From Dipteris shenzhenensis (Eukaryota; Polypodiophyta; Polypodiopsida; Gleicheniales), in the NCBI GenBank assembly GCA_047967505.1, contig CM106538.1: a stretch of 64,000 bases of DNA. One strand, written 5' to 3'. This document shows positions 10,888 through 21,559 of this stretch, in pieces. Every line of letters begins with the position of its first letter. Within the stretch, counting starts at the first letter, position 1. The notes beneath the pieces are model-generated. The model saw nothing but the letters and a program-made list of their open reading frames with translations. It made no database searches and was not told where the DNA came from. A program made the translations under genes and the position numbers.

Positions 10888-12110
10888 ACATTTCTGGGGG
10901 TTGTCTTCTCCAGACCCATCTTCACTTTGACACCCGCGATACAGAGTGGGCTCGTGTGGAGCGGCCATAGGTTCTCATGCTATCGCAGATGATTCGCGGC
11001 AGTAAGCCATCCGTTCCTCACCAGATCATTCAGGCTGAGTTTGGGTCATCCCCATTACAGCTAGATGCTGCTTCTCAGGTCATCACGTATCTGCACTGAG
11101 TGAGGGAGTACGGGGATTACACTTCTGGGCGCAATAGACTACCTTGGCTTGCATTGTCCTCCTCTATGGCACCTTCGGCAGGGGGGGACCAGAGATGTTG
11201 GTATGCACGCAGTGAGAGATGGTTTGAGTGACTAGGGCTGCACATGGATAGACTCCCTCCCTTCTAGTACAGTATGGATGCTCCATTTTCTCCCCTCTTG
11301 TCACAGGAGGTCAACTAGGTAATCCATGAGGATCTCTTGCACCTACACATATTCCGGATCTGGTTGGGACCGAGCGAACTCCCGTGAAGCTCAGCTTCTA
11401 CAGAGATCACTGCTTGCACATCATAGAGTAGGGTTTCATTGACCCACTAGGATATATGCATATCCACCTCCCCCCCTCACCGAGGATCTCTATTGGGCAG
11501 CTCCAAGTCTCTTCACATAGACTTCGTATCGAGAGCGGCAGAGCAGAGGGCATATCGAGGGAGAGGCGCATATGGACATTATGTGACATGCAGGAGATTG
11601 AAACGGAGGAGCACTTCATCTTCAGGTGCCCTGTTTACTATGAGATCTAAGGGCATTTCTACTGCCTCTTGAGAGATAGATTTGGGGTTTTGTCCCGATT
11701 CCTCTCCTACCCAGACCAGAGATGTTTGGCGGGCTTCATCCATGAGGTAGTCAGGCACTGCGAGAGGATACTTTGATCACGGAGACAGGAGCAGACTTCT
11801 TCCCTAGCAGATCCTTCTCAGAGCTCTATCACGGAGTTCTTCTTGCTAGATCACATGGACACCCACGAGACAAGGCCTCGACATGATCGTGACCTAGAGC
11901 TCGTGACCCGACAGCTAGACAGGGGGTTGATATGCAGATTACACTTGGGGACATTCCCTCTCTGTTCAAAGTCAGGAGCCTGACCGACAAGGGTTACTAG
12001 GGTTCCTGTGGCCCTTGTTAGACGTAGAGCTATGACCAGGACACGTCAAAGCCGTACCTGTGAGCAACCGACAACACTATCGCATATTTCATGCCTCCAT
12101 TGCCCCATCC
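10888..12110 (+). mobile_element. LINE-A 3' half, 5'-truncated and decayed
   Basis: It matches the long LINE-A copy from about 19950 to 21300: GGGGGTTGTCTTCTCC (SYLGV), then the C-terminal zinc-finger region (RIESGRAEGI..TLCD..EEHFIFRCPVYYEI, 11456-11650), then the ORF2 end. Many stops interrupt it and no hairpin tail is visible. The gypsy element appears to have inserted near its 5' edge; 4170-4195 may be its first few bases. Confidence 0.6.
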
Positions 12111-12123
12111 ACCTTGATGTCCT

Positions 12124-12155
12124 GATGACAATGATGATGATGATGATGATGATAA
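12124..12155 (+). repeat. (GAT)n microsatellite
   Basis: A short run of GAT units between the end of the decayed LINE-A and the start of HL copy 4. Confidence 0.8.
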
Positions 12156-12354
12156 GATTGATATGTAGTCGACCACTGACATGACTATGTTGTACGCACA
12201 GACTAGAGGATTGTATGTCTCAAGAAGGAAATACCACAAGTAGAGTGGGATCATAATGATATCAGCTGTGTCTCCCAAACAGGAATGCAAGTACAAGTGT
12301 TTTTCAAGGAGAGAGCGAGAAGAATTAAGATTCTTCGACAGACAAACAAGTTGA

Positions 12355-13595
12355 TGTTGGAAATTACCCAATAGAGGGTACGCACAGCGGAAGACTGATA
12401 GTAATGCCCAAGAGCTCACACAGTGTGGTGTGGGGTGTGGAATCACAGACTTCTTAACTTATGTGCATAGATGTGCAAGTCAGTAAATAGACAATGCTTA
12501 GAAACAAATATAGAAGCAACTCTATATATTTCCGTCCGTCCACAAAGTAGGACAGGAAACAATACCAAAAGGTTCTCCTACTAGATGCCAAGCACTTCTA
12601 GATCTCTGAGCCTGCGTGCTCCACCTCGAGCAAATGTAGACTCTCTGCCTAGTGTGTTCTTCTCCACCTTACTGCCTGTGAATCAGCCTAGGTGGGCAGC
12701 CCCTGCCAAGCTTTGTCTGCAGCAATCAGGTCCCCTTGGTCCTCCTGAATGTAGGCTCCAAGATAGCTGCTCCATTGCTCCAAACTGCTTGTGAATGGCT
12801 GCTCTAGAAGATGATGATCTCAGCAACCTTCTGCCCTTGAAGACAGTCTAGGTTCAGCCTCTCCCTGGAGATAAGTCTGCAGCAACACCTCTCTCCTTCA
12901 CTTCCTGCGTAGAGGCCCAAGGATGATGGATATGCTGCTCCTTTCTGCTCCTCCCAAAGCTGCTTGGCTGGATATGAAATGAGGCATGAGCCCTCTCCTT
13001 TTACAGCCCCCCAAGGGGCAGTCATAAAACCGACCAGCCAGCCTCATCCTGGCCGACTAGACTGGCCGACCTGGTTGGCTGGTCCAACCAGCCCTATATA
13101 AGGGCCCTAGCCAGGCCCTTTTGGGCTGCTGCTAGGCTTCCCTTTGTTGCTCCTAGAGACCCTCCTGCAGGCTGTAAACCTGCCCATAGACCCCTGCCAT
13201 GCCGCGCCATGCTGCAGCCCTTTGCCGGCGCCAGTCCTGACCGTACACCTCCGTACTATTGCTGACGTCATTGCGCCTCCTACGTGGGTGACCCCGCCAT
13301 GTCTGCTGTTCCAGATCCACCTCTTCCAGGCCAGATCCTGATGCTGAATGCCTCGCCATCTGCTCCTGTTGTTGGCGCCATCTGTTGCAGCCATCTTGAC
13401 TACGGGTGTGTTCCCTTTGCTTGCTGCAAAATGGCAGCCTGTGTGCTGCCCATGTGGCAGCCCCCTCTCTTTCTGAATAGCACCCACATGGCAGCCAGAA
13501 TGCTGCCCATGTGGTACTCCCTCAAACGCTAGGTTCACCCCCCCCATGCTCTCCTCGTATGGGGGTTTACATATGGGGAGGTGACCTTTCCAACA
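12355..13595 (-). repeat. 3' LTR of the short-bodied element
   Basis: Minus-strand LTR beginning TGTTGGAAAGGTCACC and ending ..CCAACA. It contains two TATA-like motifs on the minus strand, near 13090-13100 (CTTATATAGGGC) and near 13000 (GTAAAAGGAGAGG). The second is conserved in the LTR at 62.5-63.6 kb and is the better promoter candidate. Confidence 0.8.
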
Positions 13596-14043
13596 CCCCC
13601 TCTCACTGACACATCTCGGCCCAATGCCAACACGTCGATGACGATGCTCTAGTAACTCCCTGGCCGTAGTCCTCTGGAACATTTCAATGCAAAATCTTTT
13701 CTTGGCTTTTCATCCAGTGGCTCCTGCTCCACCAGGTCTGGTTCCGTTTCCGTACACCATCCTGGTACACAGCTCCATCTCTGGTAGCACCTCACCTCCT
13801 TTAGTCACATTCCTGCCTTCGAACTCGAGCAATCCAGCGGTCATTTGGCAAGGTCTGCAACAAGTGAACATCTCCAGATAACCTGGACCACGAACTTTAA
13901 ACGCACTTGATTGAACCTGCTCCTTCTCGCAAGGGCACTGTCCTCCAGTCGTGGAAGTTGATTCCCAAGAGCTTTTGAATCAGGGTCGTCCTTCAGCAAG
14001 GTCCCTGCCTTCAGGCTCCCACACCTGTGAGCCTCCTACTTGG

Positions 14044-14055
14044 GCTCTGATACCA
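14044..14055 (-). promoter_or_regulatory. Primer-binding site (initiator Met tRNA)
   Basis: The minus strand reads TGGTATCAGAGC immediately inside the 5' LTR, the classic Ty1/copia tRNA-iMet primer site. Confidence 0.85.
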
Positions 14056-15239
14056 TGTTAGAACTAACCCAATAGAGGGTACGTACATCGGAAGACTGAT
14101 ACTAATGCCCAGGAGCTCACACAGTGTGCGTGTGGGGTGTGGAATCACAGACTTCTTAACTTATGTGCATAGATGTGCAAGTCAGTAAATAGACAATGCT
14201 CAGAAACAAATATAGAAGCAGCTTTTTATATTTCCGTCTGTCCACAAAGTATGACTGGATACAATACCAAAAGTTTCTCCTACTAGATGCCAAGCACTTC
14301 TAGATCTTTGAGCCCGCATGCTCCACCTCGAGCAAATGTAGACTCTCTGTCTAATGTGTTCTTCTCCACCTTATTGCGTGTGAATCAGCCTAGGTGGGCA
14401 GCCCTTGCCAAGCTTTGTCTGCAGCAATCAGGTCCCCTTGGTCCTCCTGAATGTAGGCTCCAAGATAGCTGCTCCACTGCTCCAAACTGCTTGTGAATGG
14501 CTGCTCTAGAAGATGATGATCTCAGCAACCTTCTGCCCTTGAAGACAGTCTAGGTTCCAGCCTCTCCCTGGAGCTAAGTCTGCAGCAACACCTCTCTCCT
14601 TCACTTCTTGTGTAGAGGCCCAAGGATGGTGGATATGCTGCTCCTTTCTGCTCCTCCCAAAGCTGCTTGGCTGTATATGAAATGAGGCCTGAGCCCTCTC
14701 CTTTTATAGGCCCCCAAGGGGCTGTCATAAATTCAACCAGCCAGCCTCATCCTGGCCGACCAGACTGGCCGACTTGGTTGGCTGGTCCAACCAGCCCTAT
14801 ATAAGGGCCCTAGCCAGGCCCTTTTGGGCTGCTGCTAGGGTGCCCTTTGTTGCGCTTGGAGACCCTCCTGCAGGCTGTAAATCTGCCCATAGACCCCCGC
14901 CATGCTGCGCCATGCTGCAGCCCTTTGCCGGTGCCATGTCCTGCCCGTACACCTCCGTACTATTGCTGATGTCATTGCGCCTCCTACCTGGGTGACCCCG
15001 CCATGTCTGCTGTTCCAGATCCACCTCTTCGAGGCCAGATCCTGATGCTGAATGCCTCACCATCTGCTCCTGTTGTTGGCGCCATCGGTTGCAGCCATCT
15101 TGACTACGGGTGTGTTCCCTTTGCTTGCTGCCCACATGGCAGCCTGCTGCCCATGTGGTACTCCCTCAAACCCTAGGTTCACCCCCCCCATGCTCTCCTC
15201 GTATGGGGGCTTACAGATGGGGAGGTGACCTTTCCAACA
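14056..15239 (-). repeat. 5' LTR of the short-bodied element
   Basis: Aligns along its whole length with 12355-13595. It lacks about 57 bp of a local CATGTGGCAG repeat near 15125-15150, consistent with slippage. Confidence 0.8.
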
Positions 15240-15641
15240 GTTGAAGGGCACAAGGATTTGGATCTCTGAGGATTTCACCTTAACTCAGCTCAAGCAGAGG
15301 AGTGTCGAGCTCACCAAAATGAAGGATGCACGTAAAGCTGGAAAATGGCCTGTATATCGAGATGCAACAACACTACTTAGAGATTTCAAATCTAAACCTA
15401 AAGACTCTCAATCTTAAACTGATGTTATGAAGGCCACTTCTATTAGTTTTATGGTCCTAGTATGTATCGGTGTGATATAATAATCGAGTTGAGATGCGAT
15501 GTGTACTCCTCGACCCTCTGGCTTATCCAGATGTTGTAAGTCTTTTTGACATTTTGAACGTTGTCCCATAGACCCGTGAGGTCTCTTGCGAGCGTTAATA
15601 TGACTTTCTTTCTTTTTGTTCTCCTCTTCCTACCTCTTCTT

Positions 15642-15643
<2 letters not shown>

Positions 15644-15692
<49 letters not shown>

Positions 15693-15704
15693 CCCGTGAG
15701 GCCT
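15644..15704 (+). repeat. (TC)n tail followed by a second 3' hairpin
   Basis: A (TC)n tract (15644-15687) ends HL copy 4 and is followed at once by another AGGCCCGTGAGGCCT hairpin (15689-15704), GGACGTTATTA and a new pyrimidine tract. The arm bases changed together (AGACC/GGTCT to AGGCC/GGCCT), so pairing is kept. It looks like the remnant of a very short 3' fragment, or a tail duplication. Confidence 0.7.
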
Positions 15705-15719
15705 TCCGTGGACGTTATT

Positions 15720-16190
15720 ACCTCTCTCTCGACCCTCTCGCTACCTCTGCTACCCCCCCCCACTACCTCTGCTAACCCCCCCCACTACCCCCTCCGCTAC
15801 CCCTACTAGCCCCCCGCTACCCCCTCGCTAACCCCCTCCGCTACCTACCCCCCCGCTACCCCCTCCGCTAACCCCCACGCTACCTTGCCACCCCCTGCTA
15901 CCCTTCTCGCTAACCCCCCCGCTACCTCGCTACCCCCCCGCTACCTCGCTATCCTCTCGCTACCCCCCCCCCCCGCCACCTCGCTACCCCCCTGCTACCT
16001 CACTTACTTACCACCCCCCCCCCCCCCCCCGCTACCCCTCTCGCTACCCCCTCCGCTACCCCTCTCTACCCCCCACTACTCCCTACGCTAACCCCCCCCG
16101 CTACCCCTCTCTACCCCCCGCTACCCCCTCCGCTAACCCCTCGCTACCCCTCCTTTCCCCCCCCAGGGGCGGGGGGGAAAAAAAAAAGGG
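15720..16190 (+). repeat. Pyrimidine-rich minisatellite 5' UTR of LINE-A
   Basis: Irregular repeats of a roughly 10-16 bp unit (CGCTACCCCC, CCCTCCGCTAAC). The + strand is almost pure C/T with GCTA islands. It ends in a C-run/G-run inverted repeat around A10 at 16160-16200. The complementary strand is G-rich. A promoter or initiator role is likely by position but not shown. Confidence 0.75.
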
Positions 16191-16397
16191 GGGGGGGGGA
16201 AGCAGCTTCGACCTCCTGCAGTCCCTTCTTTGCCCCCATAATGAAAGGAACAGGGGGATGAGGACAAGAGACTAGGCGGGAGACCCCTCGATCCAAATCT
16301 GCATACGCGTGGAGATGGGGAAGGGGAACGATGACAAGGCGAAAACAAAAAGCAACTCAATCTGGAGGACTTCAACAAACGCAGCAATCGGAGTGGT

Positions 16398-17561
16398 TTG
16401 ACAGTGGACAGCAATGCGGCCCAGAAGAAAGGGGCCCACCCAAAGCCCATGCCGCTCACCACATCCTCGACCTCTATGGTTACCACCACTATTTCACCAC
16501 CATCATCCGCCTCATCATCTACGTCACCTCTCTCCTCCCCCTCTCTTGCATCATCATCACAGGTCTCCTCTCCAGTAGCCTCACCACTGGCCCCATTAGC
16601 CACGGCTCCACAGTACTTTCCCCTCGTATCACCTCTACCTCTCAGTCAACCACCCTTCATCACCTCGTCCGACCTCGCTACTCCTACATATCACTCCCCC
16701 GCCCAGATCATACTGTCCCCACCCTCAGTACAACCTCAGCAGCCCACCTTCATTCCAACCCCTCTCGAGATCCAGTTCCCACCTGGACCAGGACATCTTA
16801 GGCCCCTGCCAGATGCTTGGGACTCCCTATTGGCTGAGATACACAGCATCCGGGCCCGTCAGGTAGAGCTGACACATTACACCAAGGAGCAGGCCCGATA
16901 CACCCACCAGGAGCAAGCCGGCATTATACACGAGCAGGGCACCCTTATCCAAGGACTCAGACACAACATCACACAGCTTCGAGAGGAGCTCGGGACCCTC
17001 AGAGCAGCGCCTGGAGGGACCCCAGTCATAGAGATGGAGGCACAAATAGCCACGATACAGTCGGCTATAGCAGAGACGATTAGATGGGCGAACGTGGCAA
17101 AACGGGAGCCCGCAAAGGCAACCGTTTCAGCCGCCATACAGGAGCAGCAGTAGAGGGCTTCAAAGGCCCTCAACATCCAGATACGAGGGATCACACGAGA
17201 TAGCACCAGCACCACTACGACGCCCATGCATGAGGCGATTACCTTTGTGACCACCACCATGGGGGTCCCCGACCATGGCATAGAGGGAGCATGGCGTGTT
17301 GGGAGAGATCCCAACCGAGAGCAGCCCCTAGTCATTCGGTTCAGAGATTCACATGCTCGTCTAGCGACACTCCAATGCCGAGCCTCTCTACGAGAGCATC
17401 CCACCCTGTCCATGGACGAGGACTTGACACCACTACAGATTGAGGAGCGACGAGTTCTTTTGCAACAGCAGGATGTTGCCCGTAAGGAGGGGAAATGGGC
17501 TGCGGTCCGACATGGTAGGTTGTTGACTGGCACCCGTCGAGCTCCCACCCGTACCCCCTAG
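16398..17561 (+). pseudogene. LINE-A ORF1 (one in-frame TAG)
   Basis: 388 codons from ATG 16398 to TAG 17559-17561, broken only by a TAG at 17151-17153 in a run of CAG codons, so probably CAG to TAG. The N-terminal 120 residues are Ser/Thr/Pro-rich. A coiled coil follows (about residues 145-205: EIHSIRARQVELTHY, RHNITQLREELGTLR). An RRM-like part comes next, then DEDLTPLQIEERRVLL and ARKEGKWAAVRHGR. The last two blocks are shared with the HL ORF1s. It is presumably the RNA-binding, trimerising partner of ORF2. Confidence 0.75.
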
Positions 17562-20500
17562 GGGGACGGGGCCTATGAGACTCAGGTTTTTGAGACCCTA
17601 GACTGCACCATTTGGAACTGTAATGGCACCTTATGGTCAGAGCTAGGAAACTTCTCGGAGTCTTATACAAGACGAGACATAGTCTTTTACACGGAGACAC
17701 ACCAGAGCCCAGAGCGTCCACTACCGATAGTCAGTGGCTACACATGGGAGTCAGCCTTCAGGGATGAGACGAGGGATACAGGAGGAGTCCGAGGATCTGG
17801 CGGGGTCGCAGTATTGTACAGGTCTTCCCTCACTGGAGCTATCTCCATCGAGAGGAAGGACGCACACTCCCGATTCATGTGGGTCCGGATCCGACGCACA
17901 GACACCCTTGACCTTTTCATAGCAATATGCTACTTCCCGCCAGACACATCCCACTTCGCCAGAGTGGCATGAGAAGAGGGTGAAACATCTCCATATGCAC
18001 CCTTACATCAGGATATCCCAGACCTTTCGGCCCGCGGGGAAGTTGTCCTTGTTGGGGACTTCAACGCCAGGACGAGTACGTGACAAGCACCACTCCTGGA
18101 CTTCTGAGACGACTCTATCATGCTTCCAGACATGGACCTAGACGGAGCAGGTATGACTAGGACCTCATTGGACCGATACGGGCGTGTTACACCATATGGA
18201 CACGCGCTCCTTGATTTGGGCAGGATGCATGATCTCATCATCTACAACGGGCTCGACCTATGGCCCTCCTCAAGTGGTTTTACTTGCTTCCCACACGGGG
18301 GGGGCACTAGTGTAGTAGATTACATCATGGGATCCCCTACCTTCACTTCATGTATCACCGACTTCACCGTAGCACCACTTCCTCCAAGAGCTGATCACAC
18401 ATACCTATTCTTCACTATCGCCACCCCATGCTTAGCCACACCACACACACCACATAGGAAGCACGACACCTACCACGACATACACTTTGATCACAGCCTC
18501 TCACTGGCCTACTTTGCGCGCCTAAACAGACTCCTAACCTACATCGATCACATACCACTCATAGAGGACCGTGCTGCCCTGATTAGTCGCACACTCCACG
18601 AGGCTGCCCTCCAAATCTTTCCCCACACCACACAGTCCACTAGACCACCACCTCTTGGTTCTGTACCCTGCAACAATTGGTATGATGTGGAGTACAAGGC
18701 TTATCGCCGACAGCTCCGACTTGAAATCAGATGTCACCTCCTGAACACACCAGACACGGTACGCAAGTACCGATGTCTCATACGTCGAAAGAAGCAGGCT
18801 TTTCTTCGTCAAAATGAGGAGGAGCTGCTGCACATCTTGTACAGCAACAACTCTAAGGATTTTTGGCGGAGATTCCTCGAGCGTAGGTCCCCATCACCCC
18901 TCACCGACACGAGAGTCTAGCACACGTATGCACACCATCTATATGATGTCCCACATCAGCCCACTCCAGACCTCATACACACACCTCGTCCCACCACTTG
19001 CACGTTGTTCACCAGAGGGGGAGTCAAGGACGCGACATTGAAACTGCACAATGGCCAAGCTAAGGATCACGAGGGGCTATGCACTGAGTTTATCGCATAT
19101 GGGATCGACACGTTAGCCCCGATCCTAGCAAAGCTATTCAATGACGCTGTTTGCCTTGGCTTCCCCCGCACTTGGACACTCAACACCATCACCCCCATCC
19201 ACAAGGTAGGGGATCCCATGTACCCGAGTAACTATAGGACTATCATGATTGGACATGTGATGTCCAAGATCTATGCAGCTGTATTGGATGCATCGGTCAG
19301 CCTGTTCGCAGAGATGAGAGGGCTCAGAGCAGAGGGTCACGCCAGTTTCAGGCGAGACCATGGGACTATGGATCACATACTCACACTCAGGAGTGTCATT
19401 GAGGAGGCCAGATCACTGGAAGGAGAGGATATACTGTTGCTTTGTGGATTTCCGCAAAGCCTTTGACACAGTACCTCGAGCTCGTCTTATCACACGCCTA
19501 CAGACACTGGGATTTGATCAGGAGATCATCTGGGCAGTCATGGCACTGTATGAGAGAGTCTCAGGCTGAGTTTGTACAGGTGCAGGTTGGACAGATGAGA
19601 TCCTGAGTACCATAGGGGTCAAACAGGGTTGTCCCTTATCACCGACCCTGTTTGGCCTCTACATCGATGAGCTTGAGACTCTCATGGGGACGTTCGGAGG
19701 GACCGGTTACTCACTTGCCGGGATCATCATCAGGATTCTTCTTTATGCAGATGATGTGGCACTCTTGTCGTCCACACCCGAGGGGCTCCAGCGACACCTG
19801 GATGCACTGCATGCTTTTTGTTTATCCCATGATTTGGAGGTCAACCCTGGCAAGACCAAGGTCATGATCTTTAACACCTCTCGAGCAAACATGCAACGAA
19901 AACAGTTTACTTTTACTTTGGGTGGGTCACCAGTTGAGATCATATCCTCATACAGTTACTTGGGGGTCATCTTCTCCGGCCCGATCTTCACGATGAGACC
20001 AGCTATGCAGGCTAGACTGAGCAGGGGATACGCCTCACTGGCTCGGCTAGAGAGACAGTGCTTTCACTCCCACTTCCAGGACCCTCGGACCAAGGCTCTT
20101 CTCTTCGACTCCTTGGTCCGACCAGCCGGTATGTATGGCAGCCCTTGTTGGGGGCCTGACATGTCAGAGATAGAGTGGACACGGGTGAAGCGCTTGCAGA
20201 TCCTCATGCTCTCACGGATGATCCGAGGGTAACCGTCTGTACCACATCACATCATTCAGGCCGAGTTTGGTGCCTATCCACTCTAGCTAGATGGAGCCTT
20301 TCAGACCATCACATATCTACACCGGGTTAGATCATATGGGGACTGCACATCAGGGAGACAGAGGTTGCCATGGTTGGCTCTCGATTCCTCCATGAGGTTG
20401 GCAGCAGAGGGAGACGAGCGATGCTGGTATGCACGGACTCACAGATGGTTTGTGAGACTAGGGTTCCACATCGATAGGATACCTCCTTTTCAGTACAGTT

Positions 20501-21337
20501 TAGATGCCCCTCCGGTACTCCCACCCACCATCCCAATTGGGCCACATACCAACTAGGTCATTCGAGAGGATCTCCTGCAGCTACACACCTTTAGGATCTG
20601 GTTGGAGCCGAGGGAGCTTCCAGTGAAGCTGAATTTCTACAGAGATTACTGTCTTCGCATTTCGGAGGAGGGATTCATCACACCACCGGGGTACACTGAG
20701 CTTCATATGCCTCACTCACTACGGATCTCCATCGGACAGTTTCGGGTATCATCACACCGCTTCCGCATAGAGAGCGGCAGAGCAGAGGGGATTCCTAGGA
20801 AGCATCGCTCATGCATATTGTGCGACTGTCAGGAGGTTGAGTTGGAGGAGCATTTTATTTTCAGGTGCCCAGTGTACTACGAGATCCGAGGTCGCTACCA
20901 CTGCCTCAGACGGCTCCGGGCTCCTTTCCAGATTCCTCGCCTACCCAGATCAGAGATGCCTCGCGGCCTTCATTCACGAGGGAATTCGACATAGAGAGTA
21001 CTTACTCAGGCGACGGGGCTTGGCCACATCATCAGATACCTCTCAGAGCAGGATCACAGAGTTCTTCCCATTGAGTGACATTGATCGTCCAGTCTCTAGC
21101 CGCCGATGTGACAGAGACCCCGACCCGACGATCGCAGCACGACACACGAGACATCGAGGGGACACACAGATCACTCTGGGGGACCTCCCGTCATTGTTTA
21201 GACCCGGGATACGTCCCACGGGAGTCACGGTGGCTCTGGTCTTGTGTCGAGCCTCGTCCATGAGACCGAGACGCACGGCACCCCTTGACGGGCACCAACG
21301 TCCCATCACCGGCTATGCACCAGCCAGGGAGACATGA
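17562..21337 (+). pseudogene. LINE-A ORF2: endonuclease, RT, zinc finger
   Basis: It lies in the same frame as ORF1, directly after its TAG, with no ATG until about 17877. Endonuclease landmarks: TIWNCNG, FYTETH, LVGDFNAR, SVVDYIMGSP, RADHTYL. RT landmarks: VKDATLKLHNGQAKDHEGL, TPIHKVGDP, FRRDHGTMDHI, FVDFRKAFDTVPR, GVKQGCPLSPTLFGLYIDE, LLYADDVALLS (19735-19770), VNPGKTKVMIFN, YSYLGV. The C-terminal finger is CILCDCQEVELEEHFIFRC. Defects: TGA stops near 17970, 18080 and 18110, TAG 18918, frameshifts near 19430 and 20985, and stops near 19567, 20230 and 20283. Confidence 0.8.
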
Positions 21338-21493
21338 CATACGGAGGATTCCGCTCTGCTCCAGCCCTTTTCTTTTCATTGTTACATCCAGATGTATTTG
21401 ATTATGTATGATCAGACTTAGGATTCAGCACGGGTGATGATGCTCGTTTCAGTAGCTCCACCCTTACTGTGATTTGTATCAGGTTTTCTTTCA

Positions 21494-21550
21494 GTCTCAT
21501 AGACCCATCGGTCTTCCGAAGACTCTAATAAAATTTCTTTCTTTCTTTTT
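21494..21550 (+). other. LINE-A 3'-terminal hairpins and (TTTC)n tail
   Basis: Two overlapping stems, AGACC-CATC-GGTCT and GTCTTC-C-GAAGAC, share the GTCT bases. They are followed by TCTAATAAAATT and TTTC repeats. The same layout recurs at all LINE-A and HL 3' ends in the window. It probably serves as the recognition site for the element's own RT, as described for stringent-type LINEs. Confidence 0.65.
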
Positions 21551-21559
21551 TCATCCCTT

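Larger units (their letters stand above)
12355..15239 (-). mobile_element. Short-bodied copia-like LTR element (TRIM/LARD-like)
   Basis: Two LTRs of 1241 and 1184 bp (12355-13595, 14056-15239) flank only 460 bp of internal DNA with no gag or pol. It has a 5-bp target duplication GTTGA (12350-12354 and 15240-15244), an iMet PBS at 14044-14055 and a purine tract at 13596-13604 (minus strand). It is non-autonomous. The LTRs differ by scattered substitutions and a deletion of about 57 bp, so it is not brand new. A related LTR occurs at 62.5-63.6 kb next to copia gag. Confidence 0.85.
12156..15687 (+). mobile_element. HL copy 4, split by an LTR element
   Basis: The left half (12195-12354) encodes PQVEWDHNDIS..RRIKILRQTNKL. 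The right half (15240-15418) resumes at KGTRIWISEDFTLTQLKQ and runs to ARKAGKWPVYRD..RDFKSKPKDSQS and TAA. Removing 12355-15239 and one GTTGA copy rejoins the frame. The 3' UTR, hairpin (15570-15584) and a mixed (TTTC)/(TC)n tail (15605-15687) follow. The leader is missing, so the copy is 5'-truncated. Confidence 0.75.
15705..21550 (+). mobile_element. LINE-A, longest copy (about 5.8 kb)
   Basis: Non-LTR element with a C-rich repetitive 5' UTR, ORF1 (16398-17561), ORF2 with APE endonuclease, RT and zinc finger (17562-21337), and a 3' UTR with the hairpin AGACCCATCGGTCT (21501-21514), a GTCTTC-C-GAAGAC palindrome and a (TTTC)n tail from 21534. It starts in the tail of HL copy 4. The ORF1 type (coiled coil plus an L1-ORF1p-like C-terminus, no CCHC) differs from the usual plant L1 ORF1. 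ORF2 has several stops and at least two frameshifts, so this copy is dead, but all domains are readable. Confidence 0.85.

Noticed and set aside
13107-15278. Long ORFs in both LTRs of the short-bodied element (for example 13107-13682)
   Set aside because: Not conserved between the two LTRs beyond DNA similarity, with no known domain. They are GC-rich chance frames.
16133-16603. Minus ORF rich in Gly/Glu/Pro opposite LINE-A ORF1
   Set aside because: A shadow of the low-complexity 5' UTR and the Ser/Thr/Pro-rich ORF1 start.
17150-18120. In-frame stops as sites of U-to-C RNA editing, as in fern organelles
   Set aside because: These are nuclear transposon copies. Editing of this kind is known from organelles, and ordinary C-to-T decay explains them.
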